A stretch of DNA of 64,000 nt from assembly GCA_023935145.1 (NCBI GenBank), contig CM043700.1, positions 22,829,501 through 22,893,500 of the forward strand, written 5' to 3'. Below are positions 54,621 to 64,000 of this stretch, one piece after another. Position 1 is the first letter of the stretch. Each line of letters opens with the position of its first letter. The notes beneath the pieces are model-generated. The model worked only from the letters and a program-made list of their open reading frames with translations. It was not told where the DNA came from and searched no databases. A program made the translations under genes and the position numbers. This DNA comes from Bretschneidera sinensis (lineage: Eukaryota > Streptophyta > Magnoliopsida > Brassicales > Akaniaceae).

Positions 54621-55910
54621 AGAGGAGTGTAAATGTGAAGAGATCAGCTTGCTATTAAATCTCGAATAAGGATTATTATTTAGACATATTTGAGTGGTTT
54701 AAATATGTTTAAAATGGTTCTCAAATTTTGTTTTTATAGTCTCAAAAACCATATGACCTTAGCATTTATTTATGGGTATACATAGTTTTTCTTTTTGTTT
54801 CTTTCTAAAAAACGATATTTTTTATTTAAAACCTCCCTCCCAAAGAAAGCATCATTTGCATGACTTTGTTTAGGAGAAGACAAACAACATATCCTATATG
54901 ACCATTAAAATGTTATTAGAATGAGAGTAGCATATAAATAAATCATATCATTGTTGCACTGGTTTTGGTATCCAAAATGGTTTAATTTCAACCTTGAAAG
55001 AGAGGTGATAAGATATGGTTGTTGTATTGAAATAAAAGCTTTAATCAGAAATTAGGGTACAAATTAATAGGGGAAGAGGTTAAAATATTGGAGGAAACTA
55101 ATATTCTTTTGGTCATGTATAGAGTTAACTTTAGCTTTACTTCGTTAATTAGGGCGTCTACAGTCTTGCATGATTCCTTTTTTTGTGAGATCATATTTTA
55201 TGGTTGGATGAAGAGAAATGAATAGAAAGAAAAAGAAAGTTTATTGTACTTTTCATTAAATTTAAGATTTTATGAAAAGTTATGTATTCTCTTTTCTTCT
55301 TTTTTTTTTCAAGTTCTTTTAATTCAAACATAAAATAAGATTATTGTCTTAATTTTTGCTTGATTGACTCACAAATAGAGTACACAGTGGACAGTGAATT
55401 CCAACCAATGATATCAGTGCCACATGTGCATTTATATATATTACTAATTATTATTTTATTTTATAATTTTTAACTTCAATTGTTTCTTCACAATAGCTCA
55501 AGTCACAAATTGGGTTCCTAAAAAAAATGAGAGGGGTAACCAAAGAGAAAAAGAAAAAAACAGAGGCATGTTATGAAAAAAAAAAACCAGTGTTAAGGAG
55601 AGAGTTTTATTTTTCTTTTTTAAAAAGTGAGAAAATAAAAATCAGAAGAAACAGATGAGACCTAACCATTTGGCCCAACAGGACAACACTACTTCTTGTT
55701 GTTACAGTACTTGTTATTGCTTTTTATTTTCGTTGTAAAGAACAATTCTTTGTTAGGAATGAATAGAAAGAAAAGAAAAATATATTGAGAAGAATGGAGA
55801 GAAAGAAAAGAGAGATACATGTACTTCTTCATAAAATTTTGAATTTAACAAAGTGATGCACCGGCATCTTCTTTTCTTTTTCTTTTATTCTTTTCAATCT
55901 AAACATAGTG

Positions 55911-56170
55911 TTTTACCCTTTGATTGATTGACTCAGATAAAACAATGGCTTTCATACACAATCAGTGGCTTGCTGATAAATATCTGTCCTCTATGATTGT
56001 TTATAGATGCACCAAAACTTCAGTTGATAAGTTATCCGCAACGAACTGACCACTAGGGTCCCTCTTCCATGAAAGAAAGAAAAGTTACATATGAAGATCT
56101 CTTAATCAACTTTTAATGAATTCCAATAATATATTTGATGTTTTCTGGTGCTATTAATTAGTTAGAGAAG
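55911..56170 (+). repeat. Segmental-duplication sub-block
   Basis: Counterpart of 47386-47500 and 48060-48260, here contiguous. Confidence 0.8.
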
Positions 56171-56419
56171 TATTATCGTGAGTCTTTGGCTCCTGTAGTG
56201 AAGTATGTTTCAGTGCTTGTTGATCATCTAAATTCTTCCGTCTACAAGAATTTGTTTAGGAACTTTGGTAAGGTAAGGGATTTGTACATCTCTAGAAAGC
56301 TTCGAAGGTGGAGATATGATATTTTTGCCTTTGTTCATCTTGCTGATTTGAACAATGCTCAATCAACAATTAGAGAACTCAATGGCTCGAACCTATATGA
56401 TAGTAATTTGGTATAATGA
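56171..56419 (+). pseudogene. RRM-domain fragment, probably 5' part of an L1-type LINE
   Basis: VKYVSVLVDHLNSSVYKNLF, then FGKVRDLYISRK, FAFVHLADLNNAQSTIRELN and a stop. This is one RNA-recognition motif with an RNP2-like VSVLVDHL and a degenerate RNP1 (DIFAFVHL). Plant L1-type LINEs often have an RRM in ORF1, and LINE ORF2 remains follow 40 bp downstream. An alternative is a splicing-factor-like gene fragment. A second broken copy is at 48.28-49.44 kb. Confidence 0.6.
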
Positions 56420-56479
56420 TATTATTTGATAATAATTAAGTATCATTTAACAGTAATCTGATGAGAGATCAGGATATTT

Positions 56480-57100
56480 TGTTAATCAGAACTGTATGCG
56501 AGACTCTGTAGAATTTATGCAATTGAATGGCTTGTTGGATCTGCCATTACAAAGGAGAGTGTTTACATAGTCTCATGGAAACGAAAACCATAGAAAGAGT
56601 AGATTGAATAGATTTTTAGTTTCAGCAGACTGGCTTAATATCTTTCCAAATGTATCACAGTGGAGCCTATCAAGCTCCATCTCGGACCACTTTCCTATTG
56701 TGTTGGGAGTGGAAGAGAGAAATTGGGGATCAAAACCGTTCCCCTTTTTTAACTACTGGCTGGAGAATGTGGAATTGAATAAAAAAATTTGTGGAAACTT
56801 GGAAGGGGTGCAATGTACAGGGCGTAGCTTTAAAATTATGAAGAAGCTGAAGGTAGCAAAGGGTATTATCAAAGATTGGAGATCAAAATCTTACAATGTT
56901 GGAGCAATGACGATTCACGAACAAGAAAATATTATTGATACTTAACAGAAGAAAGCAGATCAAGAAGGGCTTAACAAAGAGGAGAAGTTAGAACTTAACA
57001 GAAATAAAAGCTAGTTCTGGAAAAGTTTAGGTTTAAAGAGAGTATATGGTGCCAAAAAGCAAGATCAAAGTGGATACGGGAAGGGGATAAAAATACTCGA
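56480..57100 (+). pseudogene. LINE endonuclease C-terminus and linker
   Basis: From 56490 the frame reads EFMQLNGLLDLPLQ, a stop where Trp is expected, then SRLNRFLVSADWLNIFPNVS and SSISDHFPIVLG. The SDH motif is the final catalytic block of the endonuclease. After FNYWLE comes a helical linker to RT. It is preserved only from mid-domain. Confidence 0.85.
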
Positions 57101-58520
57101 TTTTTTCATCTTGGAGCCTCTGTAAGAAATAAGCGGAATATGGTGAGATCAATACAATTTGAGGGTCAGATGATTGATGATCCATTGAAGGTAAAGGAGT
57201 GTATTTTCAAGCATTTCAAAAAGCAGTTTGAAAAAGGTGGCTCAATTCCAGTAAACTTAGCCAATCTGGGATTGAGATGCTTGTCTGTGAATCAGAGCAG
57301 AATGTTAGAAGATCAGTTTACAGAGGAGGAAGTTGTGGAGGCGATTCAAAGCTGTGATGGGAATAAGGATGATTTCAATATGAATTTCCTCATAAATAAA
57401 TAGGAATGGATTAAAGAAGATTTTATGGGGTTTTTCAATGATTTCCATACCCATGGTAAATTGGTGAAAGATCATAATTCATCATTCATAGCGCTCATTC
57501 CTAAGGTGAGCTCGCCAAAGGAGTTGAATGAATACAGACCGATAAGCTTAATTAGAAGTATTTATAATATTCTGGCCAAGGTGTTAGCAAATAGGTTGAA
57601 AAAGGTAATGGGTTCTATCATCAGTGAAAACCAATCCGCTTTTGTGGTTGGCAGACGGATAACTGATAGTGTTTTAATGGCAAATGAGCTAGTCGATCTT
57701 TTAAGGAAAAAAAAAAAAAAAAAGAGAAGGGGGAGCGGTGTTTAAGGTTGATTTTGAAAAGATGATGGGTTGTATGGGTTTTGGTTGTAGACGTAGAAAT
57801 TGGATAAGATGTTTAGCATCTGCGTCAGTATCTGTTTTGGTAAATAGGTCACCAACGGAGCAATTTAATATGGAGAGAGAGGGGTTAGGCAAGGTGATCC
57901 GCTGTCGTCGTTCCTTTTCAACATCGTAGCTGAAGGTTTGAATTCATTAGTAGAGAAGGCAGTCTCTATGAACTTGCTGGATGGGATTAAAATTGGTAAT
58001 TTAACTATGACTCATTTACAGTTTGCAGTTCTTTTGTAATTCAAATAAAAAGGAGGTTAGGAGGATTAAAAAGACTCTACAAAATTTTGAAGTGGTCTCT
58101 GGTTTGAGGGTGAATTTTTTCAAGAGTTGTATAGGGGGTGTAGGGATTCATGACTGTTTGATTCAAGAATGGGCAAAGATAATTAAATGCAAGGTGGCTT
58201 TGCTCCCTATACGTTATTTAGGGATGCCATTAGAAGTGAATGGAAAGTTAAAATCGGTTTGGCAGCCAGTGATTGATCACTTTAGAGCAAGATTTGTTTC
58301 ATGGAAAAGCAATATTTGTCGTTTGGTGGTAGACTAACTTTGATAAAATCTGCCCTATGTAATTTGCCTGTATATTTTATGTCGGTTTTCAAAATGCCAG
58401 TCGGGGTTGCGAACGAGCTGGAAAAGATTCAGAGGGGCTTTTTGTGGGATGGATGTGGGGATAAAAAAAAAGATTCATTTTGTGAGCTGGCAGGAAGTTT
58501 GTAGGAGTAAGAAATTTGGG
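57100..58520 (+). pseudogene. LINE reverse transcriptase with deleted FADD motif
   Basis: Blocks: FHLGASVRNKRN, IALIPKVSSPKELNEYRPIS, NRLKKVMGSIISENQSAFV then GRRITDSVLMANEL, an A-run, VDFEK, then a gap of about a dozen residues where AYDSVDW-type sequence is expected. SVSVLVNRSPTEQF follows, then a shifted frame with QGDPLS-like and NIVAEGLNSLVEKAV blocks. At 58019-58035 the sequence passes from the codons for QFA directly to those for LFCNS, so the two catalytic aspartates are missing. The thumb has LRVNFFKSCIGG and PIRYLGMPLEVNGK. Confidence 0.87.
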
Positions 58521-60235
58521 GGTCTGGGTATTAGGAGATTGATGACAGATAGACATGCTTTGCGGAGAAAACTTATTTTCATGAAGTATGGATATAAGGA
58601 GCATGGATTGGAAAATTAAAGTAGTAACACCGATTTTTCAAAGTTATGGAAAGATATGAATAATGATTGTGGGGATGTACAGGGAGCAGCATAAGTAATT
58701 AGTGAAGGGCTGGGGGTAGCAATTGAGGATGGGTCTTTGGTGGCGTTTTGGACTGATAAGTGGGTGGGAGGTGAGTGTCTCAAGGATAGATTTTCTCGCA
58801 TTTTCTCGTTGGCATTCAATAAAAAAGGTTCAGTTAGTGAGTTTGAGAGGCGGGAAGAGGGTCGTTGGGTTTGGTTTGTTGCTTTAAGGAGAAGATTGTT
58901 TGAATGGGAAAAGGAAGTTTGGAAAGAGATGAATGAATTACTAAACATGGTGGTTTTGTGTAAAACAAAGTCAGATAAAATAATTTGGAAATACAGCCTG
59001 GACGGGAATTTTTTAGTGAAGTCGTTTTGTACAGCCATTGATAACAAAAGGGGTGGGATTGAGAAAATTGAAAGTGGAGTATGGAAAGGGATGGCTCCTC
59101 CAAAGGTTGAATGTTTTTGTTGGCAAATGTTAAAAGGTAAAATCGCTACTAAAGTGGAACTAGAAAAGAGGGATGCAGTGGGCGTAAATCAGTGGTCTGT
59201 GCAATGTGTGAAAAGGAACCTGAATCAATTAATCATCTGTTCCTGAATTGTGCAGTTGCTTGGAAAGTATGGAGTATATGTTTTTCATGGTGGAAGCTCT
59301 TATGGGTATCTCCTAGATCGATTTATGAATTTTTTGAGATGTAGGGAGACTTATGCCCAAATATTGGGTGGAGAGATGTGTGGCAGACGTTATTTTTTCA
59401 GCAGTTTGGACAATTTGACTGGCAAGAAATGCGAAGGTTTTCAAGAACAAAGAGATTAGAGTGGAAGACATATGTGATCTGGTTAAAGTTAGGCTGGTAG
59501 AATGGCTAAAGGCTAAAGGGCAGGGAGGACATTATTCAACAAGAGACATGCTCCTTAATATTTCAGAAATCAGAACTTCAAAGGGCAAGAAAAGTAATAA
59601 ATCTGCTATTCAGTGAGTGCTTCCACCTCAAGGAAGTACAAAATTCAATGTCTGGTTCGGCGGTGGGGAAGCCTGGGCCTGCAGGGATTGGTGGTGTCTT
59701 AAGAGATGAGAACGGTTATATACTTGGGCTATTTTCCATTAATATTGGGATAGCAGAGTCAAACTATACAGAACTTTTAGCAGTGAAGAAGGCTTTAGAG
59801 TTTTATAAGCAAAAGTGTTTAATGAGATTGAAAATATAATTTCAGAAATTAAAAGTGTTTCTTTTATGCATGTGAGAAGGAATGCAAACAGTTTGACTGA
59901 TGAGTTGGCAAAATAAGGAGTTGGAAGGAAGGAAATTTTGGAGGTGCTATTATGATTAGTTAAATTAAGGTGTCCTGTATGTTTTGGGTGGCTGAAAAGC
60001 ACAATAGAGCGATCTGGTGCTATCAGTTTGTTGGTTGAATGCAGTATGGAATGGTCAATGCCCTTGGGTTATTGTCTGATAATGGCTTACAGAGTTACTC
60101 AAAAATTCAATTTTCAGTTGGGTTGCTGGTGTAGTTCGGTTACTGTCTATGGTAGTGAAGCTATTTATCACTGGTGTTTGGCGAGAATCTTTTGCAATGC
60201 TGTCAAAATGACTAAAAAAAAATGGTGCTGAATCT
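58520..60235 (+). pseudogene. LINE C-terminal region: zinc-binding RT-associated segment and RNase H
   Basis: VAFWTDKWVGGECLKDRF (58.74 kb), WKGMAPPKVECFCWQMLKGK (59.08-59.14 kb) and a CVKRN-type Cys segment form the plant LINE zf-RVT region. RNase H begins at about 59.65 kb (SGSAVGKPGPAGIGGVLRDE, ESNYTELLAVKKAL), with the expected first Asp replaced by Ser. It ends with HVRRNANSLTDELAK and a stop near 59.91 kb. The rest is degraded 3' sequence. Confidence 0.82.
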
Positions 60236-60239
60236 ACAA

Positions 60240-60860
60240 TTGCTTTACCAAAAACCACAAAACCCTTAGGTTTCACTTTTGATATTTTTCTCTTTTCGTT
60301 AACATGGACAAGTCAAGCAAGAAATCGACCCCTGAAGTTGAAGCAGTTCCTGTCAAGTCTACAAAGAAAGGAAAGAGTTCAGAAGCTGGATGATGGTATA
60401 ATAGTGAAGCAAACGAGTGCACAGAAGCAGAAGAGATCAGATGATTACGGGTAAATCAGTTTGTTTAAAAAGAGAAAGTTTGAAACATAGTTGCAGAAGA
60501 AGCAAGAGGAAACCAGTAGTAGTTCATATTCTGTTCAGGAATTAAGAGCAGAAGGTTGAAAAGGTTATAAGAATGAAGAAAAATAATACGCCGTAGTAAT
60601 TCTGTCAAAGAGTACTCCAGCAGTTCTAAGGATTCTGATGATGATGAGGTTCTTCAAGTTCACCCTACTAATGGATCAAAGACAATGTTTGTGGGCAACT
60701 TGGCTTTTAGTGCTGGAAAATTCCTTCAAAGAAGCTGGTAAAATTGTTGATATCCGTTTTGCTGCAAATAATGAAGGACAATTTAAGGGCTACGGACATG
60801 TTGAGTTTTGTCACTGTTGAAGCAGAGAAGAAGGTGTTTGAGTTAAATGGTGAAGTTTGC
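60240..60860 (+). pseudogene. Nucleolin-like cDNA fragment (processed, intronless)
   Basis: Begins with a 5'UTR-like segment (aaacccttaggtttcact at about 60.26 kb) and ATG at 60304 encoding MDKSSKKSTPEVEAVPVKST then KKGKSS, the start of plant nucleolin. Stops, Lys-rich and Ser/Asp-rich segments follow. The first RRM comes next: MFVGNLAFS (RNP2, about 60.69 kb), FKEAGKIVDIRFAANNEGQF and KGYGHVEF (RNP1, about 60.79 kb). Acidic repeats and RRM lie next to each other without introns, though nucleolin genes have many introns, so this is a retrocopy. Just after RNP1 (VEAEKKVFELNG) it passes into a LINE RNase H tail. Nucleolin works in nucleolar rRNA processing. This copy is dead. Confidence 0.75.
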
Positions 60861-61135
60861 GGAGAAATTGACGGTTATAGCACTGGTTTTTGTTCGATTT
60901 CTTTGTCTAAGGTGCCGAGGGAGGTTAATCACTTGGCGGATGCTGTGGCTAAAACTGGCGTGAACAGATCCATTAACTTAGTTTGGCTATCTTGAATTTG
61001 CTGTCTTAGTTTTCTCTTTATCAGATTGTGATGTTTGTGGAAGGCTACATGTCTTTTGTTTATTGTAAATGAGCTGGGCTGGAGTAATCATTGGAAAATT
61101 GTGTGGTAATTTTGATATTTAAATTTTTTTGTATA
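60861..61135 (+). pseudogene. LINE RNase H tail and 3' UTR joined to the nucleolin fragment
   Basis: The frame open to 60995 ends FCSISLSKVPREVNHLADAV then AKTGVNRS, the terminal RNase H signature of plant L1-type LINEs, as at 16.64 kb (ANSLADSLAKAGVNRRE). It is followed by a T-rich 3' UTR. It is a second LINE tail, distinct from the one ending near 59.9 kb. Confidence 0.72.
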
Positions 61136-61795
61136 ATTATTATTCATTTTTTTCATTATTACTAATAAAAAATTTCGATTTTACAGTAACTCATAGAGAA
61201 CCATGGGATCATGACCCATGCATATAGACATTTGGGATTGTATTGTCATTTTTAATGCATTTTTTTGGACTTACATGTTTTTATAAGAATATTTCATTAA
61301 ACAATGAATTTTTATTGATATAAGAAAAAATAAGCAAATATTAGTTTAAAAAAATATGAATCGCATCAATGAAAAAATATGATATTATTGATTATAATTT
61401 TAATTTTTCTCTTAGCCATTAGAGAAATTCACATGTTTTATCATGTCAACAAGAAAAAATGACAATACTCTTAAATTTCGAATGTGTAACTATGTACTCA
61501 TAAATTATGCATGTTGAATAAATACGAGATTCAAACTAACTGCTACTCCATAAAAAGAAGGATTACAAATACAATCATTAAATTGCCTATGTGGGTTATT
61601 AATCACGGTGGATTTTGAAATGACGAAAATTAAGCAAATTGTAATTAAAAAAAGTCGTCTGACATCTTTTTGGATGGTGAAGTGACCTCAAAATTTAAGT
61701 AACATCTATTTCATGCACCGATAGCTCTTGTAATTGAGATCTTGTTTCAAATTGTAACTCACCTGCAACATAAAATCTTATCATACAAACTAAAG
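61136..61795. other. Gene-free AT-rich stretch
   Basis: No gene or repeat recognised. Confidence 0.5.
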
Positions 61796-61995
61796 AGCAT
61801 GTATGTAATTTGAAGTTTGAATTGTTGTTAAAGTTTGAATTATTGTCAAAGTTTTAAGTGTTGTTTTTACTAAGTTAGTGAGTTTTCCTTTCAAATAGGA
61901 CTCTTTTGAGTCATCATTCTTTTTAAGTACTTTTTGTTATTCTTGTTGTAAAAGGTGTGGGTAGAGTACGATTCAGTTCAACAACTATTACTGTA

Positions 61996-62007
61996 TGGTA
62001 TCAAAGC
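61996..62007 (+). other. Primer binding site, initiator tRNA-Met type
   Basis: TGGTATCAAAGC directly follows the LTR end, one mismatch from the plant copia consensus TGGTATCAGAGC. Confidence 0.8.
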
Positions 62008-62064
62008 AGCACATTCCTCTTCCCCATTAAATTTTTTTTTCTCTTCCTTTCTCAAATAGTCATT

Positions 62065-62820
62065 ATGGCCACTACAAACGAAACTCCAACCACTCTAGTA
62101 CACTCAACTGTTCTCAACACCAATGAATTTTATCTTATTACAATATGAATTTCATCTTATTACAATCAATATTTCTGCACAAGCTCCTCTCAAACTAACC
62201 TCCACTAACTATCTCTCTTGGAAGCTTCAATTTGAAACTCTCTTCATTGGTTATGATCTCCTTGGGTATATTGATGGCTCCAAACCTTGTCCACCAAAGA
62301 CACTCACGGCTAACAACTCTACAGGACCAAATCCAGCTTACAATGTCTAGGTTCGACAAGATCAACTAATCCTTAATGCCCTTATCAGTTCTCTATCTCC
62401 TACAACTATCTCTTTCATTGCTAGAGCTACCACTTATCATGAAACATAGACTAGTCTTGCCAATACATACGTTAAACCATTTCATGGATGCATCAAACAA
62501 GTCAAAGATCTTATCAAAAATCCCACCAAAGGTACCACGAATATCACTGATTTTCTTCACTCTAGTAAAGCTCATGCAGATGAACTTGCCATATTATGAG
62601 CCCTAATGGATGAGGAAGATCTTACAGAGAAGATCTTAGATGGACTGGGAGATGACTACAAAGAGCTTGTTAGTGCTGTTCAAGGTCGTGACACATCCAT
62701 CACCTTTGATGAGCTTCATGAGAAACTTCTATCTTTTGAAGCATCCATTCAAGCAAACCTAAAGACTGATGTACATCTTCCTATCATTGCCAATCCAACA
62801 AATCGAAAAAATACCACTTG
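62065..62820 (+). pseudogene. Copia gag (UBN2-type), with stops and a frameshift
   Basis: ATG at 62065 (MATTNETP). After a short shift and duplication near 62.14 kb come LKLTSTNYLSWKLQFETLFI, GYDLLGYIDGS, and LILNALISSLSPT. Further blocks are VKDLIKNPTKGTTNITDFL, EDLTEKILDGLGDDYKELV and TSITFDELHEKLLSFEA. These are the standard copia gag blocks. Stops at about 62348, 62447 and 62598 lie in otherwise collinear sequence. Confidence 0.85.
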
Positions 62821-63790
62821 ATGCCCATAAAAGTCCAACAACAATTAGCGACCACCCTCTCAATATCCTACTGGTAACACGGGCTGGCACCTGTCACCTA
62901 ACAATCCTGGCTGACCACCCATGGCTACCAACTCAAGTACCCTACCTCGCAACAACAGTCCTCCACCTCGTCCATATCTGGGATTTTGTCAGATTTGTAG
63001 CATCCAAGGGCACTCGGTCAAGCGATGTCCATCATTTTAGCTCGTACCAATTCAGTAATCCAACACCAAACCTTCACCTCTAAACAATTCGGTAATACCC
63101 TGATAGCCACAGGCTCATTATACTGCTAACACCACCTTCAACAATCCAGCTTGGTTACTTAACAGTGAAGTGTCTCACCATGTCACAATAGACTTGCGCA
63201 ACTTATCTCCTCATGCACCTTATACTGGCTCTGCTGATATTATGATTAGCGATGGCACTGGTCTCTCCATCACCCACACCAGTTCTATCTCTCTTCCAAC
63301 TTCCACTACTACCTTTACTCTGAATAATGTCCTTTGTGTACCAACCATGAAAAAGATTTTAATTTCTCTCTCAATTTTGTACTAATAATAATGCATCAGT
63401 TGAATTTTTACCATCTTCTTTTCATGTGAAGGATCTTCGCATGGGGACAATCCTTCTGAAGAGCAGTACTAAGGATGGAGTGTATAAGTGGCCGGCTAAC
63501 AAATCCATATCTTCTCCAATTCTTACCTTCTCCACTATCAAAACTAATTCTTCAAATTGGCATCATCGATTAGGTCATCCTGTTTTTCCCATTTTGAAAC
63601 ACATTCTTTCTAGTTATCATTTAGATTTTCTTTTCCTATGCCAAAAGAATTCTCATGTAATGCATGTCTTTGCAATAAAAGTCATAAGTTATCTTTCTCT
63701 ACTTCATCTCTTACCTCTGCACAACCTATTGAAATTGTTTTTTCTGATGTATGGACTTCACTTGTTTTGTCGCAAGATGGTTTCTAATCA
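62821..63790 (+). pseudogene. Copia zinc knuckle, protease and integrase start
   Basis: Near 62.98-63.03 kb one frame gives the CCHC knuckle FCQICSIQGHSVKRC. Protease follows at 63.15 kb with WLLNSEVSHHVTIDLRNLS, where the active-site DSGA reads NSEV, so the catalytic Asp is lost. Then NVLCVPTMKKILIS. The integrase zinc-binding region begins at 63.56 kb (NWHHRLGHPVFPILKH), with Cys residues in shifted frames. Similarity stops near 63.79 kb. Confidence 0.83.
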
Positions 63791-64000
63791 ATTAAATTAG
63801 AAAAGAAACCTACATTGTCATGTGATCAGCCAAAAGGCAGCAATTCTACACCAGACTCAAGCTATGAAGCCATTTTCATGTCATTTTCAGCTTTAGATGC
63901 TTCACTTTGATGCCATATTCAGGTTTTAATGACCCAAGCTGCTTATCACTCATGTTAAATTTGGTCACTTAAAACTTAGCTTACATTTAAGTAGACAATC
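63791..64000. other. No feature recognised at the window end
   Basis: The sequence no longer resembles copia integrase. It may be host DNA beyond a truncation or a second insertion. Confidence 0.4.

Larger units (their letters stand above)
52801..55910 (+). repeat. Segmental-duplication block, copy with the empty gypsy site
   Basis: 52801-53239 matches the non-autonomous MULE interior and right end at 34.6-34.98 kb. 53240-53690 matches 34.98-35.48 kb, and 53691 on matches 45781 on, so the sequence passes straight through the point where the gypsy element sits in the other copy (aaatccac/tcaaataaaa). 54.62-55.16 kb carries the marker series, and 55.19-55.91 kb matches 46.59-47.09 kb without the MYB exon. 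No genes. Confidence 0.88.
56460..60235 (+). mobile_element. Decayed L1-type LINE (ORF2: endonuclease, RT, RNase H)
   Basis: Plus-strand remains in the order of plant LINE ORF2: end of the AP-type endonuclease, reverse transcriptase, zinc-finger-like RT-associated region, and RNase H. Frames shift many times, and the RT catalytic FADD block is deleted. There are A-rich runs at 57.71-57.73 and 60.21 kb. The 5' endonuclease half is missing. See separate entries. Confidence 0.88.
61796..63790 (+). mobile_element. 5' fragment of a Ty1/copia element related to the 9.6-13.7 kb copy
   Basis: Contains the end of a 5' LTR (ending ...ACTGTA at 61995), an initiator-Met-type PBS (TGGTATCAAAGC, 61996-62007), gag, protease and the beginning of integrase. 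Similarity ends abruptly at about 63.79 kb. RT, RNase H and the 3' LTR are not in the window. The LTR left boundary is uncertain. Protein blocks match the minus-strand element (APYT, IGDG/ISDG, THT(G/S)S, NNVLCVP). Confidence 0.85.

Noticed and set aside
54429..54632. 67-codon frame with Ile-Tyr alternation
   Set aside because: Translation of the (TA)n microsatellite.
58616..59103. Minus-strand open frames of 89-143 codons within the LINE
   Set aside because: They lie opposite well-recognised LINE ORF2 blocks and carry no domain.
1..64000. tRNA genes, rRNA genes and riboswitches
   Set aside because: None recognised by eye. The only tRNA-related strings are the short primer-binding sites of the retrotransposons.

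Overview
The window is nuclear DNA of a flowering plant, most likely a eudicot. It is very AT-rich between genes. It holds a CC-type (ROXY) glutaredoxin, a class known only from land plants, together with plant LTR retrotransposons (Ty1/copia, and Ty3/gypsy of the Tat lineage), MULEs, MITEs, L1-type LINE debris and plant microsatellites. I cannot name the species. No prokaryotic features, CRISPR arrays or rRNA genes are visible.

Layout. 1-9.6 kb: a rearranged Ty1/copia relic with two LTR remnants, an RT fragment, two ~110-bp minisatellite arrays and a long inverted repeat. 9.6-13.7 kb: a short complete-ended copia element on the minus strand with LTRs, PPT and PBS, but with most of gag deleted. 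13.7-19.2 kb: gene-free, with a (CT)n tract, an LTR-like piece and a LINE tail. 19.2-20.0 kb: the intact glutaredoxin gene (minus strand). 20-23.9 kb: gene-free. 23.9-24.4 kb: an intact single-exon gene of unknown function (minus strand). 25-56 kb: diverged, nested copies of one non-coding block (segmental duplications), into which other elements inserted at different times. These include a MULE transposase relic (27.4-30.5 kb), a non-autonomous MULE, several MITEs, a MYB exon (47.2 kb) and a 10.3-kb Tat-lineage gypsy element (35,488-45,780) with 679-bp LTRs and a 5-bp target duplication. 56-61 kb: a decayed L1-type LINE, then a nucleolin cDNA fragment fused to a second LINE tail. 61.8-63.8 kb: a 5' fragment of another copia element, related to the one at 9.6-13.7 kb.

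Only two ordinary host genes look functional: the glutaredoxin (19,233-19,676) and the unknown protein (23,947-24,432). Almost everything else is mobile DNA in various states of decay.

The most interesting object is the gypsy element. Its gag-pol is one uninterrupted frame of 1,797 codons with no indels but 12 internal stops, and each stop is one transition away from a Gln, Arg or Trp codon. The RT and integrase catalytic residues are also lost by G-to-A changes. Downstream of pol lies an antisense, three-exon gene with in-frame introns and its own TATA box, followed by an exact-period 49-bp minisatellite. The paralogous duplicate at 53.69 kb preserves the empty insertion site. The second notable object is the nucleolin-LINE chimera at 60.2-61.0 kb, which looks like the product of template switching during LINE reverse transcription.
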